From Podospora pseudocomata (taxonomy: Eukaryota; Ascomycota; Sordariomycetes; Sordariales; Podosporaceae): 64,000 bases of DNA. The notes beneath the pieces were generated by a model. It ran no database searches, was not told the DNA's origin, and was given only the letters and a program-made list of their open reading frames with translations. This document shows positions 10,816 to 23,401 of the stretch, piece after piece (within the stretch, counting starts at the first letter, position 1; each line of letters starts with the position of its first letter). The DNA is taken from contig NC_085890.1 of NCBI RefSeq assembly GCF_035222375.1, forward strand, positions 4,030,001 through 4,094,000, in the 5' to 3' direction. The position numbers and the translations under genes were made by a program.

Positions 10816-11295
10816 TTTTTGTCCTCACAAACATCGAGGTTCTTCTTTTGCCTTTTGTTCATCACTCCCATCTTCCCATCAGCACCATTCCTGCTTGGTG
10901 CCGCAGTAAAGACTGCTATGTCACAACCTCCAGGAGAAACTCTTCACAAGACCGAGCCATATTGGAGAGGAAATATATTATCTCTTTTTATTCATCTTTT
11001 GGTATCCCTATCCAAGAAAAAAAAAGGCAATGCATCCCGGCCGGCCTCCCTGTTCAACAGTCCCAGAAACGCCCATGATGTGAAATGTAGACGACTCCCC
11101 CTTCCCCCCTAAAACACAAACCAACAGACATCACCCAGCCGCTTCCCATACGCTCCGCTTTGCTCCGGTTGACTCCCTCGTTTCCCGAAAAAACTATCGT
11201 GTTGACGCATGACATGTACCTGTACTGTGATCCCCCTTGCTCTTTTGTAACTTTCTCTACTATAACCGGTCTATAGTGGGCCCATCCAAAAGAGA
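10816..11295. other. Short intergenic, downstream of tRNA-Arg
   Basis: It holds the Pol III terminator T-run and the probable 3' UTR of the minus-strand amino-acid transporter. No gene seen. Confidence 0.5.
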
Positions 11296-13000
11296 TTAAT
11301 GATGGGCGCTGAAGAGTGCATTCATCGCCAGGCAAACAACCATGACGCAGGCACCGTAAATCGAAAGACCCAGAGCCATCTTGCGAATCAGCCCCGTCTC
11401 CAAGTGCTCCAAATCCCACCTCCACTTCTTGGATCTCCTCCTGCCACCGCGTCCGCTGATCACGCTCCCCAAGCTGGCAACACTGTCCAACAAACCAGAT
11501 CCAGTGACCGCAGCACTCTCTTCGTCGTCGTCGTTGTCATCGGCAGAATACTCAGCATCGTCGTCCTCCTTGGTCAAACGCTGGTGAAAGATACTATCCG
11601 GATCGCTAATCTTGTAGTAAAATAACCCCGGCAGGATGAACGAGATGGCCGTCGAGCCTGTGCTACCGACATAGGCCAACACAGTGTCCAGCGTCTCGAC
11701 GCTGAGCGCGGTGAAATAGCTAAGCACCAGAATGACGCTGGTAATGAGGGCAAAGCGAAGCTCCGACATGGCAACCACAGGTGCCCCGTGGCTATCCAGG
11801 GCGCCACCGCCGGCAGCTCCTCCTGAGGGAAGAAGAGGCTGGCTTCCGGTTCCGCCGCCCGATGGACGCGAACTTCCGGGACGCCAGCGCAGTACCGCGT
11901 CGATCGAGGCACGGCACGGGTGGATTTGGAGAGGAATGCTGAAGGTGACGAGAATGACAATAGCGGCCTTGGCGATGGTGGAAGCAATCGAGGGCGGGTA
12001 CATGCTGACGATGTTGCCCTTGACCTCGTTGCCAAAGGTAAGGTAGCCGGTAATGGCGACCAGGACGTAGATGGAGGCAGCAGATCCGATGCTGGATCCA
12101 ATGACGCCAACGATACTGGCGGGGGAATTGTCCTTGATCTCGTTCACGATAGAAAACATCTAGACAGCGTTAGACATAGAGTCGGGTAGCCGCATTCTAG
12201 TGGGAAGACATACATTCTGGTGGCAAGTGTAGGCAAAGATCATGACTGGTAGGCTCCTCAGCGCAGCTGTTGGGCCCTCCCAGGTGACCCAACGAATGTC
12301 CCGATTGTTTGGTACCTCATCAGCGCCAAAGTGGTACACGACCAGAATGACCAAGTACCCAATCGAAAGCAAGGCAACAATGCTGGTGTACTTGAGCGAG
12401 TCTAGCTTTTTGGGGAAGCTGAGCGGTATGATAAAAACCAAGAAAAAGACAGTTATCCAGAACTTCCGGTCCGCGAGGAAGGGCAGCCCACTGTCGACAC
12501 TCCCAAAGGCCTCGGCAACGCCGGGCATCAGGTCTCCGATGATGATCATGTACGAAACACCAACTCCAAAGCACTTGATGGCGATGGCGGCATCAAACAC
12601 CACGGCGGCGTTGGGATACGTGATCTGCGAGAGCGCAAAGAAGGACGAAGTTCCCCGATCGAGGTAACGTGCGCATCGTGACTGGAGGTACAAGCCAAAC
12701 GCCGATGTCAAGCCGCACCACACAATTAACAGCGCTCCCCATAGTACACCAAAATGCGACATGGCGCCGGGCATGGCGAGTGTTCCGGCGCCCACAATGG
12801 TGTTCAGCAGATTGATATTGCTGCTCATCATCGAGGCGTTTCCTCCACCCAACTTGGGGCTCCGTGTACGGCGATGTCTAGGACCGGAGAGTCAGCAATT
12901 CCCAATCCACAACCTGAGGAAGCTTGCGATATACTTACTGCGTCATGGCAGCGGTTGAACCTCCAGGAACAAAACTATCCACTGTAGAATACCCAGTCAT
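11296..13000 (-). CDS. Amino acid transporter, AVT/SLC38 family (probably vacuolar)
   Basis: It belongs to the amino acid/auxin permease superfamily. Fungal AVT proteins exchange neutral or basic amino acids with protons at the vacuole membrane; the AVT5/6 group exports from the vacuole. Exons 12939-13000, 12214-12877 and 11296-12159 make 529 aa. After a short hydrophilic head comes the family opening SSNINLLNTIVGAGTLAMPGAM, then about 11 hydrophobic segments. PVMIFAYTCHQN lies mid-protein at an exon end and matches the conserved F.Y.CH.N motif. Odd points are a Gly/Ser/Pro-rich loop of about 40 residues between membrane helices and an acidic stretch (EDDDAEYSADDNDDDEE) before the last helix. 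Membrane location and exact substrate are inferred from the family. Confidence 0.9.
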
Positions 13001-13779
13001 CGCAGGACAACTTGTATCCGAGTTGTCCAGACTTCTCAACAATAATCAACGATCGTATAGATGTAGCAGTGCTGTCGGGGGGAGGGGGAGGGGGAGGGGT
13101 TGTGATGGCGGAATGGCAACGGATCTACGCTCGATTTTGCGGCCGTCGTCTTTCAATGGTTATCAGGGTCTTCGAAACCAGGCAGCCATCGCGGGAATCC
13201 CTTTGTTGTCAGTTGACCGCTGGAGTAGGCGTCGTCACGGAGCGTCTCTCGAGGGGTGACCTGAGTGTTCGGTGTGTCGACAAGAGATGGGGTAGTAATG
13301 ATACTCGATTGCCTGACGCAGGCGGTCGCTGTTGTATGGTATCGCGGGAGGTTTTTCCTCGTCGTCGTTGTCGTCGTATGCGCTGAGGTGAGGTGAGCAA
13401 AAGAGGAAGAAGGGGGGCCAACAAAAGCCGGGGGCCTGGACAGGAACAGGGTGGTTGTCTCAGAAAGTCGGCCAATTACAATCGCGACAAAATATAAAAT
13501 TGGGGCTCCACGTCACGCGAGCCGTCAACCCGCTCGCTAACCATCAGCCTTACAATAGCGATAACGGGGACTGACCACCCATCACAAGCCACGCCCGTTG
13601 CATTGGTAAATACCACCAAGTAAATACAACCGGTAACCACGCCGTCGTTTGCCCCGTCTCTCTCTCCCTTCGCTGGTCAAGAGTCTCCAATTGGCCAACA
13701 TCGCATCACGCACTGCACCAGGCGGACAACTGTCAATTCTACAGAAACATCACACCTCGGTTTGGCAACCCGCGACGTC
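13001..13779. promoter_or_regulatory. Divergent promoter region, amino acid transporter / dynactin p24
   Basis: Here 779 bp lie between two divergent start codons. A G-rich GGGGGAGGGGGAGGGGGAGG-type patch is at about 13078-13098. A frame from 13649 reads into the p24 gene but has no ATG-initiated coding character and is not used. Confidence 0.5.
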
Positions 13780-14479
13780 ATGGACGACACGCTGGACAAG
13801 ACAACGCTGTCGACGATTGAGCTGCTCGAAGCTCGTCTGTTGCGCATTGAACACATTCTCTACGGCCCCACGACAGCTTCAGCCCAACCACCATCCGAGT
13901 CAGCATCCACGTCTCTGGCTGAGCTCGAACAGCGGTTTTCTCTCCTCCTTCGACACATGCGTGTTTACGCCGAGATCCTCAAGATCTGTATGTTCCTGTC
14001 TCCACCATGCCCTCCTGAACCCTCTTCTCTTCACAAGGCTTACACGTCGTCTAGACAACTACCAGCCCTCTTTCTTCCAACCACCACCGTCCAATCCCAA
14101 TGCTCCTTCAGAAAACACACCACCGATCGATCTATCCCCGGAAGCGGTTCGAGCGACTGTGCTATCGTATGCGTCTCAGTTCCCGTCAACAGCGTCAGCC
14201 CTGACTGCAGTGACATCCGACACGCCCATCCCCGACGCGAAACTGAGTGCCGAGCTGGCCTCCTTACTGCCCAAGATGAAGGGTATTCAAGCAACACAGA
14301 TGGCGCAGGAGGCTGAGATCGCTGAGCTGCGGGCAAGGAGCGAACGAGTAGTCAAGGCATGGTATGAAGGGGGCGTTTTGAGGTACGGCCGCTTCGTGGC
14401 TGATCACGAGGGGAGATTGGAAAAGGTGGAAAGAGGTCTGCGGAGGATCGAGAAGGAAAGGGAGGAACCGCCGCTTTGA
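13780..14479 (+). CDS. ro-10: Dynactin p24 subunit (RO-10-type nuclear distribution protein)
   Basis: It is a small subunit of the dynactin shoulder/arm that helps dynein move nuclei and vesicles along microtubules; loss in Neurospora gives 'ropy' hyphae. Exon 1 (13780-13987) encodes MDDTLDKTTLSTIELLEARL and RIEHILYG, typical of this family. Exon 2 (14055-14479) joins through ILKIY|NYQPSFFQP and includes DLSPEAVRATVLSYA, SELASLLPKMKGIQA and a C-terminal coiled coil (AQEAEIAELRARSERVVKAWYEGG). The total is 210 aa, the usual length. Intron 13988-14054 ends at a TAG acceptor; using it rather than an upstream AAG keeps the frame and gives LKIY. It is divergent from the amino-acid transporter. Confidence 0.85.
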
Positions 14480-17400
14480 CTCGACGAGATTATCTTCAGG
14501 ACTGGAACGAACGGCGATCGATTCCGGCATGACTCTGAAGGGATGGGGAAACACCATGGCGATGGGCGCTTGACCCGTTTGGCTATGTCCATGGTTTTCT
14601 GGCTAAGTACTAGGGTATATTTGGCACAATGGACACAAGAATCGCGGGGGCTAGTAACACCGCGACCACAAGGCTGGGGTATATGGACATGGCAGCGGAC
14701 CTGGATTGGATGAAGAGAGGCGCCGATGATATCTCACAGCAGCTGTAGTCGGAGCAAGAAGCCTACTTTTGGGGGAAAAAGATGTTGTGACGGGGCCCTG
14801 CTGTGTCACCCGACAAGTCTCAGTTCCCCAGCCGGCATTCGCACTCTCCGTGTTTCAAAGCCGCCATTTCAAGCCGCGATCACGCATTTGCCGCGTTACA
14901 CCTACACCGAAGATCAAGCAAGAGAGTGGCATAGCCAGCGCCTAAGAGGTAGACGCTTTTGTATTTACTTTTTATACCGTCACGACTTGGACGTCGGCCC
15001 GAGAGAGTTCTCCAGGCAGTTTTGCCGGGGTTATCTTCTGGGGCACGCGCCGACGTTCTAGAAGGGTCATGGATATGGAAAAGGCGGCCGGGCAGTATGA
15101 CCGACTCGCTGACTTGGCCAACGTGGGGAAGGTCGTGATATCGAAAGCCGGTTGGTTACAATATCGACGCCGGTTGGCACCCTGGGCCGCAGGCCGGCAA
15201 CCCTTCCGGGCCCGGCCATGCAAACTCGATCTGATGTTCAGCCTGGGCACCAAAAACTTCAGCATGGGAGGAGCTGGACGCGGTGTTGGGACCCTCCTGG
15301 ACTCGTTTGTGCTTGCTGTGCGATTATGCCAATTGCAGCAAGCGGATGGCGGTGTAGGTCGAGACTTGCCATGCGGGCCACTAGTAATTAATCAATGGAA
15401 AGAATTGCCTGATCATGACTATCTAGGATTTGATGCTACACTTTGTGCTTGTTGAAAAGCCGGAATCTCCCAGGATTTGCTGATAAATGACCGCCGTTAC
15501 GACATGACCTTGTATATGAAGAGCAAGGCCCACTCGATCAAATCGGCGCTAACGCAGGAACCGCGAAACGACTCCATTCCAGGGAAGTTCGTGACGTCGA
15601 TTGATTCGCAACTTGGAGGTAAAGGTCCACGTGGATGGTGGACAAAGATAATGGTGAGAAAACCGCTCAACGCCGTGCTGTTGTAACACACACAGTGCCC
15701 CCTCTCCGTCGGAGACATTCGTTTTCACCAGAGCCAACCGCTTCGCCACTTCTCGAAGGTCGTCAATCGTCAACAGTGTCACAACACCACCCGACCTGGT
15801 GGACTATGGGCGCAGTTATCCGTCAACCACGAAGGTTTGTCTCTGCATTCTTGAAACCGCCATGTCTTTTTCCCTCTCTGCGTCTCTTGCTAATGGTCTG
15901 TCTGAAAAGCCGCTCGTCACCGTCGTGGTGCTCAGGCCGTGCGTTGGTCAGCCAAGAACAAGGGGTTCAGTCAGGGGGGCCGCGCGACACAGCCTGATTT
16001 AGAAAGCGACCACCACCAGCCTATCAGCTCGCGTCACCCTTCCCATTGTTCTGCAACTAAACCTCCCCCCTCGGCTCCTTGAGGTGGTCAGAGCGTCTCC
16101 TTTAAGATCGATACGGCGTGATGAATTGAATTGTTTTCTAGCGTGCCGGGTCGTGTCCATTGTCTAGCCTTCGACGGGGACGTTGAGGCTAAAATAATTC
16201 CAGAAGACGTTTTTTTCCAGCTTTGATGAATCTGAATCAGCGACCACCCGAAGAGGGCATACGCCCACGATGCAGCTGGTCAATAGGGCGCCGCATTATG
16301 GCATCCATAGCTCGGGGCAGAGGTCCATCCCGCCGGCCTTTGGCCTTGCGCGGTCGACTGTCAGCGGGGTGAGCTGGGCTGTTGAGGGACGAGAACTGAG
16401 TTGTCGACCGTTCAAGTTCAGCTGTTAGACTGCCTTTCAGTCTGTAGGTCGACAGCCCAGAGAGAACAGTTCCCCGCAGATGTCGCCAGTGATTCACAAA
16501 AAAGACTGGAAAGGATGGAAGGCCACAAGGCCTGGATAAAATGCTTGGCTCGGCAGGGCACAGCATGGACCACCCATTTTCGCTGCATCCAGGCCCCATC
16601 CCGACCAAGCCGGCCAATCCCCGTCAGGCCTGCACCACACTGCATCCACATCCACTCGCTGGGCTCAGCCAGTGAGAGCAGGCCTCCGAAAAGGGCAGTC
16701 TGCAGTGCCCCTTCCCGCCATTGCCCTCCAACGCAACCATCATTTACCTACCGTACCCTTCCCCCCTCGTCCCTCTTTTTTCCCGCCCCCTTCTCACCAT
16801 TTTGACCGACCCCTTCGCTTCTTCACCACCACCCGACGGCCGACCATCGTCACCACCTCACCCTCTGCCCGACCGACTTCCCTCAACAGTCCCTTACGAC
16901 ACACGATCGGAGCACGCCGGCCGGAACTGCGATTGCGACACGACAGGCTACCTACCTGAAGATAGGACAGGACAGGACCACTGGACTGAAGGGGGAAAAA
17001 AGCGGAGGATTCTGAGACACCGAAGGGTTTTTTCGTTGTTGTTTATTATTCTTTTTTCTTCTCGGCTCTCGACATTCTGTCATGACAATTGGCGGTCCTG
17101 CAATTGCGACCACTATTACCTACCTACTAAGGTGCTACGACCCGACCTCCACTATTCCCGATCCCCGAGCTTTGCTTTAAGTTTCAGCGCGCCGAGACGA
17201 CGGCCCCCCCGAGCTCGATAGCTACATTACCTGCTACCACCTGAGGAACTAGACGCTTGCATTTACCGAAGTCAAAGGCTTCCCTTGCAGCAATCCCCCT
17301 CCCCCTCCCCCGAACTCCCCGACGCCGGGGCTCCCCTTTTTCACGCGACGACGCTTGCGACCTGCGGCTTGTGAATTCCATTCCAACCTAGGCACTGCCC

Positions 17401-17567
17401 TATCAGGACAGCTGTCTCATGCCCCATCGCAAGCCTTGCGTCAATTGAATCGCCACCGAAGCGCGGTTCGCCCTCCTATCACCCTCGACGTCTTTTAATC
17501 GCCAGCCCAAGGCCCGCTCGTCCTTATGCCCAACTACGGCTCACTACACTCGCCATCGCTCAGGAAA
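14480..17567. other. Gene-poor 3 kb before SHO1
   Basis: No gene I can support. From about 16730 the sequence becomes C/T-rich with repeated TACCTACC motifs (16949-16957, 17118-17126), like a long fungal leader or promoter for SHO1. An in-frame ATG for SHO1 also exists at 17526. Short frames elsewhere lack motifs. Confidence 0.45.
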
Positions 17568-18536
17568 ATGGAACAGTCCAGAATTCAGTACGGGCGGAAG
17601 CGCCTAAGCCTTGGGAATATCATCGGTGACCCATTTGCCTTGGCCACCATCTCCATTGCTTTTGTAGGTACCCGACGCGCTTCCAAGAAACATATCAATT
17701 GCTGACTACGTTCGACATAGCTTGCCTGGATCATTTCCTTCTTCGGTTCCTTGTTTGCCCACATCAATCAGCCACCAAATATCTCCGGAGTCAACAACTC
17801 CTTTCCCCTGTATACGTGGTGGGCTGTTGTGTTCTACTTCTTCCTCGTCGTCGGCGTTTTCATCGTTGTCGCTTCGGACAGCGTTCAGACCTACCATGTC
17901 GCCATTGTCGGATACCTCGGTTGCGGGCTTGTGCTGTCCACATCAGCAGTCCATGGCTTGATCTACTCCAACATTGGCTCTCGTGAGGCGGCTGCCGCCG
18001 GCATGATCCTGCTGGCCATGGTCACCATTGTCTGGATCTTCTACTTTGGTTCGGCCCCGTCGGCAGTGCCACGCGCTTACATTGACTCCTTTGCGCTCGC
18101 CAAGGAGTCATCCACCAACCGACAGACGATGAACACCGGTTACGGCATTGGCCGCCCCGAGACATCAACCTCAGTCCAGCCCCCACAGATGTACACAGCT
18201 CAGCTTAACGGTCTCGAGAACCCATCGCCTGTAGGAGGCATGCAGTCGTCTGGCATGCGCAACTCTGCTGTCCCCCCGCCTTTCCAGTCAACACTTGGTC
18301 AAAAGTCCAACGGCTTGCCAGGAAGCTCCGATGGGGACATTGCTCCTCCCACCGAATACCCATACCGTGCCAAGGCCATCTACAGCTACGAGGCCAATCC
18401 CGAGGACGCCAATGAGATTTCATTCCAGAAGCACGAAATTCTCGAAGTCAGCGATGTCAGCGGCAGGTGGTGGCAAGCGAGGAAAGAGAATGGCGATACG
18501 GGTATTGCGCCAAGTAACTACCTCATTCTGTTATAG
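17568..18536 (+). CDS. sho1: Osmosensor Sho1 (four-TM, SH3 adaptor of the HOG pathway)
   Basis: This plasma-membrane scaffold recruits the MAPKK of the HOG cascade through its SH3 domain and also acts in polarity and wall-stress signalling. Exon 1 (17568-17663) encodes [20 protein letters not shown] and [12 protein letters not shown]; exon 2 (17721-18536) continues [12 protein letters not shown]. Four membrane helices occupy roughly residues 25-140, with the short loop [10 protein letters not shown] between helices 1 and 2. A Ser/Pro/Gln-rich linker follows. The C-terminal SH3 (about residues 240-303) has ALYDY-like [34 protein letters not shown]. An in-frame ATG at 17526 would add 14 residues; 17568 gives the N-terminus closest to the family as I know it. 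Total 303 aa. Confidence 0.95.
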
Positions 18537-20361
18537 ACGACTGTCGATGGAATGAGAGGCTCAGGAGAGCTTGCAATTCATCACAGCACACTACACTACA
18601 GCACACAGCCCAGCACAGCATGATTGGGAAAACAGTCGGCAATTACCGTGGGTGCGCACGTACAACATTGTGGATGATTATTTTTTCTGTTTTTTTTTGG
18701 CTTGGTCGTCGGCAAATGACACGACACACTGGCCTTTTTATATACCCAGCAAGAGTTTCGGTGCGGGCGGCGGTGATTCGACGGTGGTCTGGAGTTTGGC
18801 GCAGAAAGGGTGACGCTCGACTGGGAACCGGACAACAAAACCAATGATTCTCTGGGACGGACAGTTGAAACGGGCGCTCAATTGGCGCGCCCGCTGATGC
18901 TCGAAGATGCTGAGCTCATGGATAGATCACTCTGGCTGCCAGATTGGAGACAGAAAGCATGTCCTTTGACTACGGATGATGCATTGTCTCTTGGTGTTGA
19001 TATTCAGCGCCTTGGATCTGTTTGGATTAGGGGGAAAATCAAGACGGGCGGAGCAAAGAGGATAGAGGGAGAAAAGAGACAGCATAGGAAGGGGCTCTTT
19101 GGGTGGGGAAACACTTTGTCTCCCTCTCTCTTGGACCAGGTTCTGCGTGCCTGACTGCGTGTGTGTGTCTGTGTGCCAAGTGTGGGATTAGGCATTGCCA
19201 GCTCTCTTGTCTTTTTTTTTTTCTAATGATATTTCTGGGCTGGGCGGGACTTGGTATTTGTTCTTGTTAAAACACTTGGTTTTTTTTTTTTTTCTCTTTT
19301 TTTTTTTTTTCTTTTCTTCGTACCAAAACAGTACCCCCTTGGACGCTAAGCTTTATCTACCACTCTTGAGTCGGACAACCGAACGGCAAAACAAAAGGAT
19401 GAAGCCTTTTTTAACACCACCTCACTTGCTTCAAAAGCTGGGAGTCTGTCGCTTTTTGTCCTTAATGATGTGGTTGGGTTTTGTGTTTCTCGGATAATTC
19501 TATGTCGCGATGCTTGACTGGTTTCGTTCTGTTTCTGTTTCGACGAGTATTCCATGTACGATATTTCGGCTTGGGTTTGACTGGGTCTCTTGGGGCATTT
19601 GGAACGCCGGGTAGTTCAGAGCTTGGTTGTTCTGGAATGGGACGAGGAAGAGCTGGCAAAAAGGAATAGGGGTGGAAGATAGGTGGTTAGAAGTCCAGAA
19701 GTATATAGGCACGTTTCAAAACATGTCTGCTTGAGCTTGTTTAAGTGATTCTCGACACCAACTGCTCCGCTGTTGAGCATCATCTTCTTTCTAATCTAAA
19801 CCGCAACTGAAGACGGAGCTTCATCTCCCTTGGCAATTGATCCACCATCCATGGACTTGCAGCCTCTCTAGCTCTGCTCAATAATGCCATGCTTCTCTTG
19901 TCTCTGGCCAGACATCGTCCCCCTCGTTCAATATTTGCCGATAATATTGACTGCTCAGCCAAACCAGTCACGGCAGCTAGCCGCCTGGTGTTTCCGCACC
20001 GAACTTAAGTCCAGAGAGTTGTCTCGTGTACGAGCCCCTCCGTATGAAAACCTCCGAGGCATCACGTTTGTGGCTACCATTGTTCGAGGCGTCTTTCCTA
20101 CCCGCCCTCCATTATGCTGCTCGTGACCAGGCTCTGAAATATCCTTACAACATTACCCCAAGTCGATGGCGTGTCCAGAAAGACCGCGAACTGGCATAGC
20201 TCTGGATCTCGCTGGCCAACTCGGTAGCAGCATAGTCGACATACTTATGGAAGCCTGTCAAACGCTCTCTCCGTCTCTCAAGACAGAAGATTCGAGAGTC
20301 GGTCCCGTTGGGCAGTCCTTTGCTGCCTTTATTCCTCCCAATCACCAAAAAAAGATGACAA
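18537..20361. other. Intergenic, SHO1 to SPC19
   Basis: It contains the probable 3' UTR of SHO1 and long T homopolymers at about 19208-19225 and 19279-19318. No gene is supported; all frames are short and unpatterned. Confidence 0.5.
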
Positions 20362-20928
20362 TCAATGTCTCTCAAGCCTCTTCCTCAGCTCCCTCTCCTT
20401 CTGCTGCACCTCCATTTCCAACCTCTCCACGCTGTACTTGAGCGCTTCCTTCCTCTGCGCCACCACCTTGGCCCTCAGCGCCGCTGACCCATCCAACCTG
20501 CCCGATCGTGCTGCCCTCAACTTCTTCTCCCGCTCTCTCTCCTGCTGACGCCTCTGTCTTTCCTGCTGGGCGGAGCTGGCACCCTCGGAAGTGTAGTGCG
20601 ACAGTCTCCCGGCGTTTAGCTCGGCTCTGGCTTTGAGCGTTTCTATCCTTCTTGCTTGGCGATCAATGTTCTTTTCGGCGCGGTCGAGAAGCAGCGAGAT
20701 GAAGGGTCCGATCTCATCGCGGAGAGAGGCTTCCGCGGCGGCCAGGGTGGGCTGGGGGATGAGTTCGTAGTGGCGGACGGTCTTGAGGAGGGATGTTAGG
20801 CGGGGAAAGTCGGAGATGCCAGCGTCGAGGGTGGAGACGGAGGATTGAAGGTAGGAGAGGGAGGTTCGGAGTGAGGTAACGCACGAAGCGTAGGAGGGTT
20901 GTCGTTGCTGGTAGGATTGGTAGGCCAT
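20362..20928 (-). CDS. spc19: DASH/Dam1 complex subunit Spc19
   Basis: It is a subunit of the fungal DASH ring that couples kinetochores to microtubule plus ends in mitosis. A single exon encodes 188 aa. The N-terminal third (SYASCVTSLRTSLSYLQSSV, then STLDAGISDFPRLTSLL and VRHYELIPQPTLAAAEASL) is the conserved Spc19 core. It is followed by a long charged coiled coil (AEKNIDRQARRIETLKARAE, QQERQRRQQEREREKKLR, EMEVQQKERELRKRLERH). Length and order match the family. The start codon at 20928 gives the expected MAYQSY head. It is divergent from a doubtful small plus-strand gene near 21.1-21.7 kb. Confidence 0.93.
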   Translation of the reverse strand: MAYQSYQQRQPSYASCVTSLRTSLSYLQSSVSTLDAGISDFPRLTSLLKTVRHYELIPQPTLAAAEASLRDEIGPFISLLLDRAEKNIDRQARRIETLKARAELNAGRLSHYTSEGASSAQQERQRRQQEREREKKLRAARSGRLDGSAALRAKVVAQRKEALKYSVERLEMEVQQKERELRKRLERH

Positions 20929-21379
20929 TTTTTGTTTTGTTTACTTGGTGATGGTGTTGGGGAGAGTTGGGTGTTGTTAAGCAAAGCGTGGTGGGGGCAA
21001 CCTTTTTGGCCATGCACAGACCACCACACGCTTGGCTGGTAGCTTTCCTCCAAGTCCACACCTTGAACCGTTCCAGCTGTTTCAACCGTGACAATGGCGC
21101 CTTTGTCAGTCGAGTTTACTAGCGTTCACAGCTCAGATGACAGCGCCACAGACAAGCCAGAGGAAGAATGGTTTAGGCAGCCAGCATGATAAATTCTCTG
21201 CATGAGCAACGTCCGTTTGGTGGTTGCTGTTCTCTCCCATCATCACCACCACCCTAGCAGTCCTCTGCTTTGATCAGCATAACACCACTTTCCAAGATGG
21301 CACACAAAGACCCGTCACCAGAGAGAGCCGCGCGCGGGCGACGAACAATAAGAAAGCCGTTGCAGAAATAGTCACTGAG
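20929..21379. promoter_or_regulatory. Upstream region of SPC19
   Basis: It contains a 31-codon ATG frame on the plus strand (21094-21189; MAPLSVEF..., ending FRQPA) and a second ATG at 21297 that stops at about 21370. These may be leader frames or exon pieces of the small gene that follows; neither is convincing alone. Confidence 0.35.
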
Positions 21380-21749
21380 ATGGGCCGCCGCAAGCGAGCA
21401 TCCCAAAAGACGCCAGAAACCGTGGAGAAGGCAGAGGAAGCGAAAAAGGCCAACGTTGCCGTTGTCCCAAAGACAACCCAAAAAATTGCTTCCAACACTG
21501 GATGTCGTTTCCTCTCTTCATTTCTACCCTTCGGATTCCCCAAAGACTTCCAAGTCGGAGCCGGCCAAGGACAAGGTAGACGCACCAGCCCCGTCGCAAT
21601 CCTCACGACGGTCGAAGCTCGAGAGCGAAAAGTTAGCTTTGGCTCAGAAGCTATCCAAAGGGGAGATCACGCCGGCGGAATACGAGAGAGCGATGTGTCT
21701 GCTCTGGGACCGGCCCAAGCTGTCTGCGGACAGGGAATGGGCCATCTGA
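21380..21749 (+). CDS. Doubtful small basic protein (two-exon model)
   Basis: Two adjacent frames share a Lys/Glu/Ala/Ser-rich composition. The first, from ATG 21380, reads MGRRKRASQKTPETVEKAEE. The second ends SKLESEKLALAQKLSKGEIT and PAEYERAMCLLWDRPKL, stopping at 21749. Splicing 21455-21545 would join them into 92 aa in frame, but the donor would be GTTGCC with no clear branch site, so the junction is weak. The product would be hydrophilic with a helical C-terminal stretch. I do not recognise it. It could also be a decayed gene or part of a longer transcript starting upstream at 21094 or 21297. Confidence 0.28.
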
Positions 21750-23401
21750 CGAGAACGAGAACACCGTCGACGACAGCAACCAGCAGAACGGCGGGCGCTG
21801 CGTGTTGATGTGATGGTCTCGTCTTCACATGGTTCAATTCTCGGACGTTTTTCATGGGTCCGGGGAGCTGAGCTTGAACTGGAGAAGACGAATGAGTCGG
21901 CAACCGGCAACAGCGGTGGGGGGGGGAAAGCTCGGACTTGGATAGCGCTTCTCTATCTACACTAGCTCTCGCTACCCCAGACTTGGCACAAACTTGCGAA
22001 TGGAGTCAAGCATCCCAGCGACCCAATGCGCTGGGAGGAAGTGCGCTAGCAGGGACCGGCCTCAACCCCGCAGCGTTTGTCAGTTGTTGTTCAGGCCCAG
22101 ACAGGCATCGAGGACGAACGAGGTGGATTTTTTTTCAATCAGCTGGGAAGAGGCGAGAACGGCATTTCATTTTGGCAAGGTGGGGGGGACAGCTTGGACG
22201 GCTTGGACTGCTTGGGATTGTCGGAAATACTCGGTATCATGCCACAAGTTTCTCGACATGTCAGTTCAGAGTTTTTGTCTTTTCTCATACGGAGTAATTC
22301 GTCTAAATCAAATAGATGCCTTATCGCTTCAACAAGATGGCTTGGAAAAGTGTAGGTACATCTGATGTGTGAATTCGGAGAAGATTACCCACTCTGCTTT
22401 CCTTGGTTGAGCCTAGACTCTTATCTCATGCAGCAGTCCAGTCAACTACTAACACTAGAAGACGTGCCTTCTTGGGGTAGAATATTGCTTTTTTCTTTGG
22501 TTGTCTTTTCCACGACATGCCCAACTGAACGCCTGACTTGGCTGTTGTGTGCTTTCTGGTGCCGAGATATTCAACAGATGAAATCAATCTTTGATTATCT
22601 ACGGGAGGTACCCTCTCAGATCTTCTGTCCAAGTATATTTCCGGCCCCGCATTCTCATCACGTCTAGCCTCCAATACCAATGTGGGTGAACAGGCTGAAA
22701 TGGAGTTCCAAAAGTCCCGACCACCAATGAAGGTTGATGTCGAAATAATGATACCCCAAGCACATGGCTTAATGACAGGGGTCTAGGTGGATTGGACTTC
22801 TTTTGCATACCGCCCCTCACGTCTTCTCCGCATTCGTTTGACTTACAGACTGACAGACGACTCCTCTTCTCCAGATTCTGCTGTCCAGCATCCAAGCTGG
22901 GGTACGAGAGCAAGGGTCATGGTTACAATTTAGTCCAGCCAAGTTGGCTCCGGTCCATTGGCCGCTCGTCTTGTGACCCCGACCGCTCTGCCATAACTGC
23001 AGTGGTTGGGGTCGGCACTTGGGATTCTGATGTTCACGGTAAGGGTATCAACGCCCATCCGGGGTTGCAGACAGAAATATATTAAATGGGACTCTTACCT
23101 TCCGAACCTGCCACCCATCCCGCCAACAACTCTGCTATCATCTGCATCCTTAGCTCTGTTCTTTTTACCTGCTGGCTGGAGTGAGGCAAAGACAGGGGTA
23201 TCTGTAGAGATACACGGGGTCTTTCTTGGTTCAATCTCTTGTCTCTGCAAACGTGGCATAGATCAGCCTCCTTCCTTTTAGCCATTGCTACCGACTCTTT
23301 TATCTGAACGCCTCTCTCCGTCCTCTACTCCTTCAAGTCTTACTTGGCACCCTTCTCGACATCTTCCTTTCTGACCTCGATCCGGTCACGACAACAACAA
23401 G
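21750..23401. other. Intergenic before the sugar transporter
   Basis: No gene is supported. The last ~200 bp are C/T-rich (about 23290-23400) and look like the leader of the MFS gene. Confidence 0.5.

Noticed and set aside
13649-14479. 276-codon frame covering the p24 second exon with a long N-terminal part
   Set aside because: The upstream part is intron or leader in the wrong frame; the spliced p24 model matches family length and motifs.
21297-21370. ATG frame MAHKDPSPERAARGRR...
   Set aside because: It stops after about 25 codons and cannot be spliced convincingly to the later frame; mentioned only as a possible leader frame.
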